DNA from: Rehaibacterium terrae
Lineage (GTDB): Bacteria > Pseudomonadota > Gammaproteobacteria > Xanthomonadales > Xanthomonadaceae
Direction of reading: 5' to 3'
NCBI RefSeq assembly: GCF_014202935.1
Contig: NZ_JACHHX010000004.1
Location: forward strand, 62,001 to 126,000
DNA: 64,000 bases
A program made the position numbers and the translations under genes. Below, piece after piece: positions 53,104 to 61,986 of the stretch. Under the pieces are notes generated by a model. It did not search any database. It was not told the DNA's origin and saw nothing but the letters and a program-made list of their open reading frames with translations. How positions within the stretch are numbered: position 1 is the first letter of the stretch; every line of letters starts with the position of its first letter.

Positions 53104-53163
53104 ATGCGCTCCACTGGACTGGCCGGCTCGCGAATCAAGCACGCCAGTGCCTGATACGTCGAA

Positions 53164-53192
53164 GCCGCGTCCGGACATGCGCCGGACGCGGC
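53164..53192. repeat. 11-base-pair inverted repeat in a divergent gap
   Basis: gccgcgtccgg (53164-53174) pairs exactly with ccggacgcggc (53182-53192) across a 7-base spacer. It lies in the gap between the divergently oriented membrane protein and FAD oxidoreductase genes, so it is not a simple terminator. Confidence 0.75.
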
Positions 53193-53199
53193 GTGGGCT

Positions 53200-53222
53200 G
53201 ACAAGTCCAGGATGGACTTGTC
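53200..53222. promoter_or_regulatory. 10-base-pair inverted repeat, operator-like
   Basis: gacaagtcca-gga-tggacttgtc (53200-53222), a perfect 23-base dyad 44 bases before the FAD oxidoreductase start. Its length and tight spacing fit a dimeric repressor site; the cognate regulator is not adjacent. A short AT-rich run (cctttcctaacatcct) follows. Confidence 0.6.
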
Positions 53223-53265
53223 CAGACCTTTCCTAACATCCTAGCGGGGAGAACCGGACCAGCGC

Positions 53266-54561
53266 ATGGCCATCGGGAATACCAACTACTACCGCGCATC
53301 GGCCATCGGCATGGTCGAGTGGCCGGCCTTGATGGGGCGGACCGATGCCGAGGTGTGCATCGTCGGCGCCGGGTTCGCCGGGTTGAATACCGCGCTTGGA
53401 CTGGCCGAGCGCGGGTATCGCGGCATCACACTGCTGGAATCGGAGCGGATCGCCCATGGCGCCTCCGGCCGCAACGGGGGCTTCGTCTTCGCTGGGTTTT
53501 CTCGCGGCGAGGCCGCGCTGCTGCGCGAGCTCGGACCGGAACGGGCACGGCGACTGCATCGCGGCACCCTGGATGCGGTCGCGCTGATCCGCGACCGCTG
53601 CGCGCGGTATCGGATCGCCTGCGATCCGACGCCTTCCGGCGTGCTCTGGGCGAACTGGTTCCGCGATGCCGACGTGCTGCGCGCGCGTCAGCGCCTGCTG
53701 GCCGAGCATTACGGCGTGCACTGGGACTGGGTGCCGCAGGCGGAACTGCGTGCTCTTCTGCTCACGCGGCGCTACGGCGACGCCCTCCGGGAACGCGAGG
53801 CGATGCATATCCATCCGCTCAACTACGCCCTCGGCCTGGCCCGGGCCGCATCCGAGCGCGGCGTGGCGATCCACGAGCGCTCGCCCGCGCTCGGCTTGAC
53901 GCGTGATGGCGCCGGTTGGTGCGTGCGCACCGCCGGAGGCGAGGTTCGCGCCAGACAGGTGGTGCTGGCCTGCGGCGGCTACCTGGCCAGCCTGCGCCGG
54001 CGCGTGGATGCCGGCGTGATGCCGATCGCGACCTACGTGATGGTGACCGAGCCCCTCGGCACGCGCATGCGCGAGGTGATCCGCACCGATGCCGCCGTGT
54101 ACGACACCCGCTTCGCCTTCGACTACTACCGCCTCTTGCCCGACACACGGCTGCTGTGGGGTGGGCGCATCTCCATCCTCGATCGCCCGCCCGATGCGGT
54201 GAAGCGGCTGCTGTACCGCGACATGCTCAAGGTGTTCCCGCAGCTCGATGGCGTGCGCATCGATTACGCCTGGTCGGGGTTGATGAGCTACGCCCGTCAC
54301 CAGATGCCGCAGATCGGCGAGATCGAACCTGGCCTGTGGCTGGCGCAGGCCTTCGGCGGGCATGGTGTGGCGCCGACCACCTTCGCCGGCGAGCTGCTGG
54401 CCGCCGCGATCGCCGAGGGCGATGAGCGCTGGCGGGATTTTGCCGACTACGGACTGGTCTCGGCCCTGAAGCCCGTGGGTCTGGTCGGCGCCCAGCTCAC
54501 CTACTGGTGGCAGCAGTTCCGCGACGCGTGGAAGGATTGGCGCGAGCGAGCGGCGGGGTGA
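53266..54561 (+). CDS. FAD-dependent amine/amino acid oxidoreductase (DadA/PuuB-like)
   Basis: A 431-residue flavoprotein of the DAO family. The dinucleotide-binding motif GAGFAGLNTALGLAERG is at about 34-50, followed by HGASGRNGGFVFAGF, the substrate-side VMVTEPLG and YYRLLPDTRLLWGGRISI, and the C-terminal LWLAQAFGGHGVAPTTFAGEL FAD motif. The N-terminal NYYRASAIGM is like gamma-glutamylputrescine oxidoreductase PuuB, so a polyamine-derived substrate is possible but not shown. No signal peptide. Confidence 0.85.
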   Translation: MAIGNTNYYRASAIGMVEWPALMGRTDAEVCIVGAGFAGLNTALGLAERGYRGITLLESERIAHGASGRNGGFVFAGFSRGEAALLRELGPERARRLHRGTLDAVALIRDRCARYRIACDPTPSGVLWANWFRDADVLRARQRLLAEHYGVHWDWVPQAELRALLLTRRYGDALREREAMHIHPLNYALGLARAASERGVAIHERSPALGLTRDGAGWCVRTAGGEVRARQVVLACGGYLASLRRRVDAGVMPIATYVMVTEPLGTRMREVIRTDAAVYDTRFAFDYYRLLPDTRLLWGGRISILDRPPDAVKRLLYRDMLKVFPQLDGVRIDYAWSGLMSYARHQMPQIGEIEPGLWLAQAFGGHGVAPTTFAGELLAAAIAEGDERWRDFADYGLVSALKPVGLVGAQLTYWWQQFRDAWKDWRERAAG

Positions 54562-54612
54562 ATTGGCGCCCCGGTCAAGCCATGGCCAAGGCCGTTGCGG
54601 CACACTGCCGGC

Positions 54613-54948
54613 ATGAGCGAGACCATCACCTGGCAGGATTTCGAGCGCGTCCTCATCGCCGCCGGCACCGTGTTGCGTGTGGAGGACTTTCCCGAGGCCC
54701 GCAAGCCGGCCTGGAAACTGTGGGTCGATTTCGGCCCGCACGGCATCAAGAAGACCAGCGCGCAGGTCAAGGCGCTGTACCGACCCGAGGATCTGGTCGG
54801 CCGGCAGATCGTCGGCGTGATCAATCTCCCGCCCAAGCAGGTCGGCCCGTTCGTCTCCGAATTTCTGCTGACCGGCTTCCCGACCGACGAGGGTGTCGTC
54901 ATCACCACCGTCGAACGCCCGGTGCCGAACGGTACCCGGTTATCCTGA
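54613..54948 (+). CDS. csaA: CsaA-like tRNA-binding protein
   Basis: A 111-residue protein consisting of a single tRNA-binding OB-fold domain: [75 protein letters not shown]. It matches the CsaA/YgjH family, described as chaperone- or tRNA-binding. ATG 54613 is preferred over an upstream TTG in the same frame. It follows the FAD oxidoreductase by 51 bases. Confidence 0.92.
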   Translation: MSETITWQDFERVLIAAGTVLRVEDFPEARKPAWKLWVDFGPHGIKKTSAQVKALYRPEDLVGRQIVGVINLPPKQVGPFVSEFLLTGFPTDEGVVITTVERPVPNGTRLS

Positions 54949-54978
54949 TCCGAGAAGGCAACAGCACGCACGGAGCAA

Positions 54979-55044
54979 GGAGAGAAGAGCGGAGGACGCG
55001 GAGTGGATCAATGGGATGTCCTCCGTATCCTCCTGCTTCTCTCC
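54979..55044. terminator. Long imperfect hairpin between convergent genes
   Basis: ggagagaagagcggaggacg continuing to 55003 pairs imperfectly with 55021-55044 (ctccgtatcctcctgcttct and on), about 20 of 24 positions, with a 17-base loop. It separates the csaA-like gene from the convergent thiolase gene, and is the likely transcription end for both. Confidence 0.6.
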
Positions 55045-55074
55045 GCTGACTCCGTGAGTGTCTTTGCTTCCCCG

Positions 55075-56274
55075 TTACACCGCTTCGAACAGGCCCGCCG
55101 CGCCCATGCCGGTGCCGATGCACATGGTGACCATGCCGTACTTCAGGCCGCGCCGGCGCAGGCCGTGGACCAGGGTGGCGGTGCGGATCGCGCCGGTCGC
55201 TCCGAGCGGGTGCCCGAGCGCGATGGCGCCCCCGAGCGGGTTCACGCGGGCCGGATCCAGCTCGCAGTCGCGGATCACGGCCAGCGCCTGCGCGGCGAAA
55301 GCTTCGTTCAGCTCGATCCAGTCGAGCCGATCTTTCGACAGGCCCGCCTGCCGGAGCACCTTGGGAATCGCCGCGATCGGGCCGATGCCCATCACTTCCG
55401 GACGCACGCCGGCCACCGAGAAACCGACGAAACGCGCCAGCGGCGTCAGGCCGTAGTCCTTGATCGCCTGTTCGGAGGCCAGCAGCACCGCGCCGGCGCC
55501 GTCGGACATCTGCGAGCTGTTGCCTGCGGTCACGCTGCCGCCATTGCGAAACACCGGGCGCAGCTTCGCCAGCCCTTCGGCGCTGGTGTCGGCGCGCGGG
55601 CCTTCGTCGTGCTCGACCAGCAGCTCACGGACGCGGACGGCACCGCCGTCGAGATCGGGCTGGTGCGAGATCACCTGGTATGGGGTGATCTCGGCGCGAA
55701 ACTCGCCGGCATCGATGGCGGCCAGCGCCTTGCGGTGCGAGGCGAGGGCGAAGGCGTCCTGATCCTCGCGGCTCACTTTCCATTCCTCGGCGACCTTCTC
55801 GGCGGTGATGCCCATGCCATAGGCGATGGCGACGTTCTCGTCCCGGGCGAACACCTGAGGGCTGAGGGCGACCTTGTTGCCCATCATCGGCACCATCGAC
55901 ATAGACTCGGTGCCGCCGGCAATGACCAGGTCGGCCTCACCCAGCCGGATCCGGTCGGCGGCCATCGCCACCGCTTGCAGGCCCGAGGAGCAGAAGCGGT
56001 TGATGGTCTGTGCCGGGACGGTGTGTGGCAGTCCGGCCAGCAGCACACCGATCCGGGCCACGTTCATGCCCTGCTCGGCCTCGGGCATGGCGCAGCCGAT
56101 GATCACGTCCTCGATACGGCCGACGTCGATGCCGGGCGCCTGTGCAACCACGGCGCGCAGCACGTGCGCCAGCATCTCGTCGGGACGGGTGTTGCGGAAC
56201 ACGCCGCGCGGCGCCTTGCCGACCGGCGTGCGGGTAGCGGCGACGATGTAGGCCTCTTGAATCTGCTTGCTCAT
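55075..56274 (-). CDS. fadA: Acetyl-CoA C-acyltransferase (beta-ketothiolase)
   Basis: A 399-residue thiolase with active-site C95 (NRFCSSGLQA), H355 (GHPLGATG) and C385 (CIGTGMG), the complete set. It cleaves 3-ketoacyl-CoA in the last step of fatty acid beta-oxidation. It is downstream of the multifunctional FadB-like gene on the same strand, the usual FadB-FadA pairing. AAGGA precedes the ATG. Confidence 0.95.
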   Translation of the reverse strand: MSKQIQEAYIVAATRTPVGKAPRGVFRNTRPDEMLAHVLRAVVAQAPGIDVGRIEDVIIGCAMPEAEQGMNVARIGVLLAGLPHTVPAQTINRFCSSGLQAVAMAADRIRLGEADLVIAGGTESMSMVPMMGNKVALSPQVFARDENVAIAYGMGITAEKVAEEWKVSREDQDAFALASHRKALAAIDAGEFRAEITPYQVISHQPDLDGGAVRVRELLVEHDEGPRADTSAEGLAKLRPVFRNGGSVTAGNSSQMSDGAGAVLLASEQAIKDYGLTPLARFVGFSVAGVRPEVMGIGPIAAIPKVLRQAGLSKDRLDWIELNEAFAAQALAVIRDCELDPARVNPLGGAIALGHPLGATGAIRTATLVHGLRRRGLKYGMVTMCIGTGMGAAGLFEAV

Positions 56275-56377
56275 TGGAACGTCCTTGGGTCGGTACCGGC
56301 AGCCGGCAGTCGCCAGCCGGAAAATTTCGGGATGCGGGCTTGCCGGTGGCCGGTTACCGGCTACCGGTTCCCATCGC

Positions 56378-58747
56378 TCAATTCCTCAACGGCTTGCCCG
56401 TCTTCAGCATGTGCGCGATGCGCTCCTGGGTCTTTGGCATCTGCGCCAGGGCGACGAAATGCTCGCGCTCCAGCCGCAGCAGCCAGTCCTCGTCCACCAG
56501 TGTGCCGCGATCGACCTCGCCGCCGCACAGCACGGTGGCGATGCGGCTGGCGATTTCGTAGTCATGCTCGGAGATGAAGCGGCCTTCGAGCATGTTCACC
56601 AGCATCATCCTGAAGGTGGCGATGCCGACATCGCCAGCCACCGCGATGCGGCGGCCGGGCAGCGGCGGCCGGTAACCGCTCTCGGCCAGCGCACGCGCCT
56701 GGGCCTTGGCGACGTACAGCAGCTCATGCGGATGGAACACGACCACGTCGCCATCGCGCAGCAGTCGGAGCTCCTTGGCCTCGATCGCCGAGCCGGACAC
56801 CTTGCCCATGGCGATGGTTTCGAAGTACGGCTTGAGCGCGGCGAACACGTCGCCGCCCGTGCCGGCCGCGGCGGCGGCGCGCTGGGCGATTTCCTTCAGG
56901 CCGCCGCCGGCCGGCAGCAGGCCGACGCCGGCTTCGACCAGGCCGATGTAGCTTTCCAGCGAGGCGACCGTACGCGCCGCATGCATCTGGAACTCGCAGC
57001 CGCCGCCGAGCGCCAGGCCGCGCACGGCAGCCACCACCGGCACCAGCGAGTACTTGATGCGCTGGCTGGTGGCCTGGAAGTTGGCGACCATCGCCTCGAA
57101 CTCGGCCAGCTTGCCGGCCTGCAGCAAGGCGAGCGCACCGGCGAGGTCGGCGCCGGCCGAGAACGGCTCGCGCGGTTGCCAGATCACCAGGCCGTCGAAG
57201 TCCCGCTCGGCCACGTCGATGGCCTGTTGCAGGCCTTCGAGCACGCCGTCGGAGACGGTGTTCATCTTGGTCTTGAAGCTGGCCACGGCAATGCCGTCGC
57301 CGTCGTGCCACAGGCGCAGGGCATCGGTCTCGAACACCGTCTCGCCCGGGGCAAAGCGCTCGCCGAGCACCGGGTCGGGGAAGCGCTGGCGCGCATAGAC
57401 GGCGAGCGTGGAGCGCGGCTTGGCGGCGTTCGCCGAGGGGCTGTAGCTGCCGTCCGGACCATGCACGCCGGCGCGGCCATCGCTCACCCAGGCGGGGAGG
57501 GCGGCATCGCTCATCGCCTTGCCGGTGGCGATGTCCTCGGCGATCCAGCCGGCCACCTCGCGCCAGCCCGCCGCCTGCCAGGTTTCGAACGGCCCCTGCT
57601 GCCAGCCGTAGCCCCAGCGGATCGCCAGGTCGACATCGCGGGCGGTGTCGGCGATGTCGGCCAGATGGAAGGCGCTGTAATGGAACAGGTCGCGGAAGCA
57701 GGCCCACAGGAACTGCGCTTGTCGGTGCCCGCAGGCGCGCAGGCGGGCAAACTTCTCGACCGGGTTCTTCAGCTTGAGGATCTCGGCCACCTCGGGAGCA
57801 ACCTCGGCCCCTGACGGACGGTAATCCTGCTTCGCCAGGTCGACGACCTGGATCTCCTTGCCGACCTTGCGGAAGATGCCGGCACCGGCCTTCTGGCCGA
57901 GCGCGCCCTTGGCGATCAGCGCCGACAGCCACTCGGGCGTCTTGAAGTAATGGTGCCAGGGGTCGTCAGGCAGGGTGTCGGCCATGGTCTTGATGACGTG
58001 CGCCATGGTGTCCAGGCCGACCACGTCGGCGGTGCGGTAGGTGGCCGACTTGGGCCGGCCGACCAGCGGACCGGTCAGCGCATCGACCTCGTCGAAGCCC
58101 AGGCCGAACTGCGCGGTGTGGTGCATCGTCGCCAGGATCGAGAACACGCCGATCCGGTTGCCGATGAAGTTGGGCGTGTCGCGGGCATAGATCACGCCCT
58201 TGCCCAAGGTGGTGGTGAGGAAGGTTTCCAGCCCCTCCAGTACCGCGCGATCGGTGTGCCGGCAGGGGATCAGCTCGGCCAGGTGCATGTAGCGCGGCGG
58301 GTTGAAGAAGTGCACGCCGCAGAAGCGTGTGCGCACCGCGTCGGGCAGGGCATCGGCCATGGTGTTGATCGAAAGGCCGGAGGTGTTGGAGGCGACCACC
58401 GCATGCGGCGCGATGTGCGGCGCGATCTTGGCGTACAGGTCACGCTTCCAGTCCATCCGTTCGGCGATGGCCTCGATGACCAGGTCGCAACCTGCGAGCA
58501 GGGGCAGGTGCTGGTCGTAGTTGGCCGGGGTGATTTCCGCCGCCAGTGCCTTGCTGGCCAGCGGAGCGGGGGAGAGCTTGCCGAGGTTGGCGATGGCCTT
58601 CTCGACGATGGCGTTGGGGGTGCCCTCTTTCGCGGGCAGGTCGAACAGGATCGTCGGCACGCCGGCATTGGTCAGGTGGGCGGCGATCTGTGCACCCATG
58701 ACGCCGGCGCCGAGCACGGCCACCTTGCGGATCTGGAGTTTCGGCAT
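56378..58747 (-). CDS. fadB: 3-hydroxyacyl-CoA dehydrogenase / enoyl-CoA hydratase fusion
   Basis: A 789-residue enzyme with the dehydrogenase half first: NAD-binding VLGAGVMGAQIAAHLTNAG (residues 10-28), VIEAIAERMDWKRDLYAKI, NTSGLSIN, HFFNPPRYMHLAELIP. The hydratase-like half follows from about 480 (ALALGGGCEFQMHAARTV with the oxyanion region, VEAGVGLLPAGGGLKE). This order is reversed relative to E. coli FadB, and matches the FadN-type. It hydrates enoyl-CoA and oxidises the 3-hydroxyacyl-CoA. The 103-base gap to the thiolase gene holds low-complexity ccggttaccggctaccgg repeats. Confidence 0.94.
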   Translation of the reverse strand: MPKLQIRKVAVLGAGVMGAQIAAHLTNAGVPTILFDLPAKEGTPNAIVEKAIANLGKLSPAPLASKALAAEITPANYDQHLPLLAGCDLVIEAIAERMDWKRDLYAKIAPHIAPHAVVASNTSGLSINTMADALPDAVRTRFCGVHFFNPPRYMHLAELIPCRHTDRAVLEGLETFLTTTLGKGVIYARDTPNFIGNRIGVFSILATMHHTAQFGLGFDEVDALTGPLVGRPKSATYRTADVVGLDTMAHVIKTMADTLPDDPWHHYFKTPEWLSALIAKGALGQKAGAGIFRKVGKEIQVVDLAKQDYRPSGAEVAPEVAEILKLKNPVEKFARLRACGHRQAQFLWACFRDLFHYSAFHLADIADTARDVDLAIRWGYGWQQGPFETWQAAGWREVAGWIAEDIATGKAMSDAALPAWVSDGRAGVHGPDGSYSPSANAAKPRSTLAVYARQRFPDPVLGERFAPGETVFETDALRLWHDGDGIAVASFKTKMNTVSDGVLEGLQQAIDVAERDFDGLVIWQPREPFSAGADLAGALALLQAGKLAEFEAMVANFQATSQRIKYSLVPVVAAVRGLALGGGCEFQMHAARTVASLESYIGLVEAGVGLLPAGGGLKEIAQRAAAAAGTGGDVFAALKPYFETIAMGKVSGSAIEAKELRLLRDGDVVVFHPHELLYVAKAQARALAESGYRPPLPGRRIAVAGDVGIATFRMMLVNMLEGRFISEHDYEIASRIATVLCGGEVDRGTLVDEDWLLRLEREHFVALAQMPKTQERIAHMLKTGKPLRN

Positions 58748-58810
58748 GGTTGGATTCCGGTTGAAGGAGAGGGCGGGCCGGCACCGACCGGCCCGTCGGA
58801 TGTGGAAGGC

Positions 58811-59434
58811 TTACACGGCGCGCAGGCCGGCCGCGGCGAAGCGGATCAGTTCGCGCGCCGCACGCTCGCAGTGCTGCTGTTCGCTGACCCCGGCCGGGCG
58901 CTTGATCAGGCCGAAGTCGGCCATGGCATAGGTCAGCGCACCGGCGGTGAAGTCCAGCCGCCAGTACAGCTCCTCCTTGCCCAGGCCCGGCAGGCAGGCG
59001 GCGATGGCCTTGGCGAAGTCGCGCAGCACATGGCCGTAGTTGTCGGAGAGGAACTTGCGCAGGCGGTCGTTTTTCTCCGCGTAGGCGCGGGCCAGCACGC
59101 GGACGAAGGCCGAGCCGCCGTGGCGGTCGAGGGTCAGCGCCAGTGCCGGCTCGATGAACGCGGCCAGGATCGCTTCCAGCGAGCCGGGCGACTCGGTCAG
59201 TGCGGCCTTCAGGGCCTTGAGCCGGTTCTCGCTCAACTCGTCCAGCCGGCGCCGGAACACCTCGTTGACCAGGTTCTCCTTGCTGCCGAAGTGGTAGTTG
59301 ACGGCGGCGATGTTGACGTCGGCACGGCTGGTCACCTGGCGCAGCGAGGTGCCGGCGAAACCGAACTGGGCGAACAGCTCCTCGGCCGCGCCGAGGATGC
59401 GTTCCTTGGTGTTGAAGTGGGTCGTGGCGGTCAC
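58811..59434 (-). CDS. TetR-family regulator of fatty acid degradation (PsrA-like)
   Basis: A 207-residue regulator with an N-terminal TetR helix-turn-helix (residues 8-55: TKERILGAAEELFAQFGFAGTSLRQVTSRADVNIAAVNYHFGSKENLV) and a helical ligand domain. It starts with GTG. It is first in the fadB-fadA direction, 63 bases before fadB, and a dyad fitting the PsrA consensus lies just upstream, so it probably represses its own operon and is released by long-chain acyl-CoA or fatty acid. PsrA identity rests on operator and context. Confidence 0.85.
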   Translation of the reverse strand: MTATTHFNTKERILGAAEELFAQFGFAGTSLRQVTSRADVNIAAVNYHFGSKENLVNEVFRRRLDELSENRLKALKAALTESPGSLEAILAAFIEPALALTLDRHGGSAFVRVLARAYAEKNDRLRKFLSDNYGHVLRDFAKAIAACLPGLGKEELYWRLDFTAGALTYAMADFGLIKRPAGVSEQQHCERAARELIRFAAAGLRAV

Positions 59435-59459
59435 GGCAGACTCGTTTGAATGGTGTGAT

Positions 59460-59475
59460 TGAAACGCACGTTTCA
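59460..59475. promoter_or_regulatory. PsrA-type operator upstream of tetR-fadB-fadA
   Basis: The perfect dyad TGAAACGCACGTTTCA contains GAAAC-N4-GTTTC, which fits the published PsrA site pattern (G/C)AAAC-N2-4-GTTT(G/C). It lies 26 bases upstream of the GTG start of the TetR gene, where a repressor would block transcription. Confidence 0.75.
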
Positions 59476-59547
59476 GATACTGACTCCGAACCGGCGGAAG
59501 GTCAACCGCCTGTCATCGGGCGCTGTTCGCCAGCCGGCGGAATCGGG

Positions 59548-59597
59548 TAGAATTTGCGGCTGGAGTTCCATCTAAGCCCGCGATTTTCGCGGGTTTT
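59548..59597 (+). promoter_or_regulatory. ndk leader: candidate -10 element followed by a terminator-like hairpin
   Basis: TAGAAT at 59548-59553 is a fair -10 element. Starting 24 bases later a stem cccgcga-ttt-tcgcggg (59577-59593) is followed by TTTT (59594-59597), the form of an intrinsic terminator, ahead of ndk (start 59653). If the promoter is real, ndk would be read through or controlled by attenuation; otherwise the hairpin ends an unseen leader transcript. Confidence 0.5.
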
Positions 59598-59652
59598 GTG
59601 TTAGCGTGGCCGTCCCCGGCCAAGGTTTTCCCACGTCCCCTACGGAGTCCCC

Positions 59653-60078
59653 ATGGCGCTGGAGCGCACCATTTCCATCATCAAGCCCGATGCCGTCGCC
59701 AAGAACGTCATCGGCGAAATCTACACCCGCTTCGAAAAGGCCGGCCTCAGGATCGTCGCCGCCAAGATGAAGCACCTCACCCGCAAGGAGGCCGAGGGCT
59801 TCTACGCCGTGCACCGCGAGCGCCCGTTCTTCAATGCGCTGGTCGAGTTCATGACCTCCGGCCCGGTGATGATCCAGGTGCTGGAAGGCGAGAACGCCGT
59901 GGCCAGGAACCGCGAGCTGATGGGCGCCACCAACCCGAAGGAGGCCGCGCCGGGCACCATCCGCGCCGACTTCGCCGAGTCGATCGACGCCAACGCCGTG
60001 CACGGTTCGGACAGCCCGGAGAACGCGGCGATCGAGATCGCCTACTTCTTCGCCGCCACCGAGCTTTGCCCGCGCTGA
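59653..60078 (+). CDS. ndk: Nucleoside diphosphate kinase
   Basis: A 141-residue kinase with the phospho-histidine H117 in NAVHGSDS and the typical [12 protein letters not shown] start. It balances nucleoside triphosphate pools. GGAG lies before the ATG. It begins the conserved ndk-rlmN-pilF-rodZ run. Confidence 0.97.
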   Translation: MALERTISIIKPDAVAKNVIGEIYTRFEKAGLRIVAAKMKHLTRKEAEGFYAVHRERPFFNALVEFMTSGPVMIQVLEGENAVARNRELMGATNPKEAAPGTIRADFAESIDANAVHGSDSPENAAIEIAYFFAATELCPR

Positions 60079-60089
60079 GTCGTGATGCC

Positions 60090-61244
60090 GTGACCGAGGC
60101 CGCCGCCAGGACCAATCTGCTCGACCTCGATCGCGCGGGGCTGGAGCGCTTCTTCGCCGAGACCCTTGGCGAGAAGCGCTTCCGCGCCCACCAGGTGATG
60201 AAGTGGATCTACCACCAGCACGTCACCGACTTTTCGCAGATGACCGACGTGGGCAAGGCGCTGCGCGCCAAGCTCGAAACCCACGCCGAGATCCGCCCGC
60301 CGAGCGTGCAGTTCGACAAGCCCTCGGCGGACGGCACCCACAAGTGGCTGCTCGGGATGGACGCGGGCAATGCCATCGAGACCGTGTTCATCCCCGACAA
60401 GGGCCGCGGCACGCTGTGCGTGTCCAGCCAGGTCGGCTGCGGCCTGAACTGCCAGTTCTGCTCCACCGCGACCCAGGGCTTCAACCGCAACCTCTCGACC
60501 GCCGAGATCATCGGTCAGGTCTGGGTGGCCTCCAGGCACCTTGGCAACCGGGCCCACGTCCACCGCAAGCTCACCAATGTGGTGATGATGGGCATGGGCG
60601 AGCCGCTGCTGAATTTCGACAACGTCGTGCGGGCGATGAGCCTGATGCGTGACGATCTCGGTTTCGGCCTGGCCAACAAGCGCGTCACGCTGTCCACCGC
60701 CGGCCTGGTGCCGATGATCGACCGGCTCGGCGCGGAGAGCGACGTCGCGCTGGCGGTATCGCTGCACGCGCCCAACGACGAGCTGCGCACCCAGCTGGTG
60801 CCGCTGAACAGGAAGTATCCGATCGCCGAGCTGATGGCCGCCTGCGTCCGCTACCTGCGCCAGCGACGGAAGGGCGAGTCCATCACCTTCGAATACACCC
60901 TGATGAAGGGCGTGAACGACGACCCGGCCACCGCACGCGAGCTGGCTCGACTGATGCGAAGGTTCTGCAACGAAGTGCAGTACGCGGACGCGGCCAAGGT
61001 CAACCTGATTCCGTTCAACCCCTTCCCCGGCACGCGCTTCGAACGCAGCGACGAGGCGACCATCCGCGCCTTCCAGAAGATCCTGCTCGACGCCGGAGTG
61101 CTCACCATGGTCCGCCGCACCCGTGGCGACGACATCGATGCCGCATGCGGCCAGTTGAAGGGGCAGGTCATGGATCGCACCCGCCGGCAAGCCGAGTTCC
61201 GCAAGAAACTCGAACGGGAAGGGCTCTCGCATGAGGCTGCGTGA
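60090..61244 (+). CDS. rlmN: Dual-specificity 23S rRNA / tRNA adenine C2-methyltransferase
   Basis: A 384-residue radical SAM enzyme with the cluster motif C117-x3-C121-x2-C124 ([16 protein letters not shown]) and a conserved C-terminal cysteine C354 in DIDAACGQL. It methylates A2503 of 23S rRNA and A37 of some tRNAs. The start is a GTG at 60090, 11 bases after ndk; no in-frame ATG gives a better fit. Its end overlaps pilF by 14 bases. Confidence 0.95.
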   Translation: MTEAAARTNLLDLDRAGLERFFAETLGEKRFRAHQVMKWIYHQHVTDFSQMTDVGKALRAKLETHAEIRPPSVQFDKPSADGTHKWLLGMDAGNAIETVFIPDKGRGTLCVSSQVGCGLNCQFCSTATQGFNRNLSTAEIIGQVWVASRHLGNRAHVHRKLTNVVMMGMGEPLLNFDNVVRAMSLMRDDLGFGLANKRVTLSTAGLVPMIDRLGAESDVALAVSLHAPNDELRTQLVPLNRKYPIAELMAACVRYLRQRRKGESITFEYTLMKGVNDDPATARELARLMRRFCNEVQYADAAKVNLIPFNPFPGTRFERSDEATIRAFQKILLDAGVLTMVRRTRGDDIDAACGQLKGQVMDRTRRQAEFRKKLEREGLSHEAA

Positions 61245-61986
61245 CCTGTCGATGCTGGCGCTGGCGGCGCTGCTGGCCGGCTGCGCCGGCGGCGGAGCTC
61301 GTCCAGGTGCCAGCGACGAGCGCGCACGCCTGGCCATGCAGAATGTCGCGATGGGCCAGCAGTATCTGGAGCAGGGCATGCACGAGATCGCCCTGCAGCG
61401 CCTGCAGGAGGCCCTGCGTCACGATCCGCGCTCCGCCGACGCGCACAGCCTGCTCGGCGTGCTGTACGAACGGATCGGCCGCGCCGCGCTGGCCGAAGAG
61501 CACTACGGCCGCTCGGTCCGTCTGGCTCCCGAACGCGGCGCCATCCTCAACAACTACGGTGCCTGGCTGTGTCGCAACGGCCGCCCGGCCGAAGCCGGGG
61601 AGTGGTTCGTCCGCGCGCTCGACGATCCCTTCTACCGCACGCCTGTGGCCGCGCTCGCCAACGCCGGCAACTGTGCCTTGCTCGCCGGTCGTCTCGACCA
61701 GGCCGAGGAGTTCTTCCGGCGTGTGCTGGAGATCGACCCGGGTCACCTGGACAGCCTGCACCAGCTCACCGTCCTGAGCTACGCCAGGGGTGACCTGCTG
61801 CGGGCGCGGGCCTTCTCCCAGCGCCGGCTCGCGGGCGGTCCGCCGGACCCCGGCGCGTTGGAGCTGGCCGCGCGCATCGAGGACGGACTGGGCGACAACG
61901 CCGCCGCAAACCGTTATCGTGCACGTTTGCGCGCCGAGTTTCCCGATTACCGCCCGACCTCGCCTGATTCTCCCAGGACGCCATGA
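61231..61986 (+). CDS. pilF: Type IV pilus biogenesis lipoprotein PilF/PilW
   Basis: A 251-residue lipoprotein (lipobox LAGC, C18) with six TPR-like repeats ([43 protein letters not shown] and following). PilF pilots the PilQ secretin to the outer membrane. It overlaps rlmN at its start and rodZ at its end (ATGA). Confidence 0.93.
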   Translation: MRLRDLSMLALAALLAGCAGGGARPGASDERARLAMQNVAMGQQYLEQGMHEIALQRLQEALRHDPRSADAHSLLGVLYERIGRAALAEEHYGRSVRLAPERGAILNNYGAWLCRNGRPAEAGEWFVRALDDPFYRTPVAALANAGNCALLAGRLDQAEEFFRRVLEIDPGHLDSLHQLTVLSYARGDLLRARAFSQRRLAGGPPDPGALELAARIEDGLGDNAAANRYRARLRAEFPDYRPTSPDSPRTP

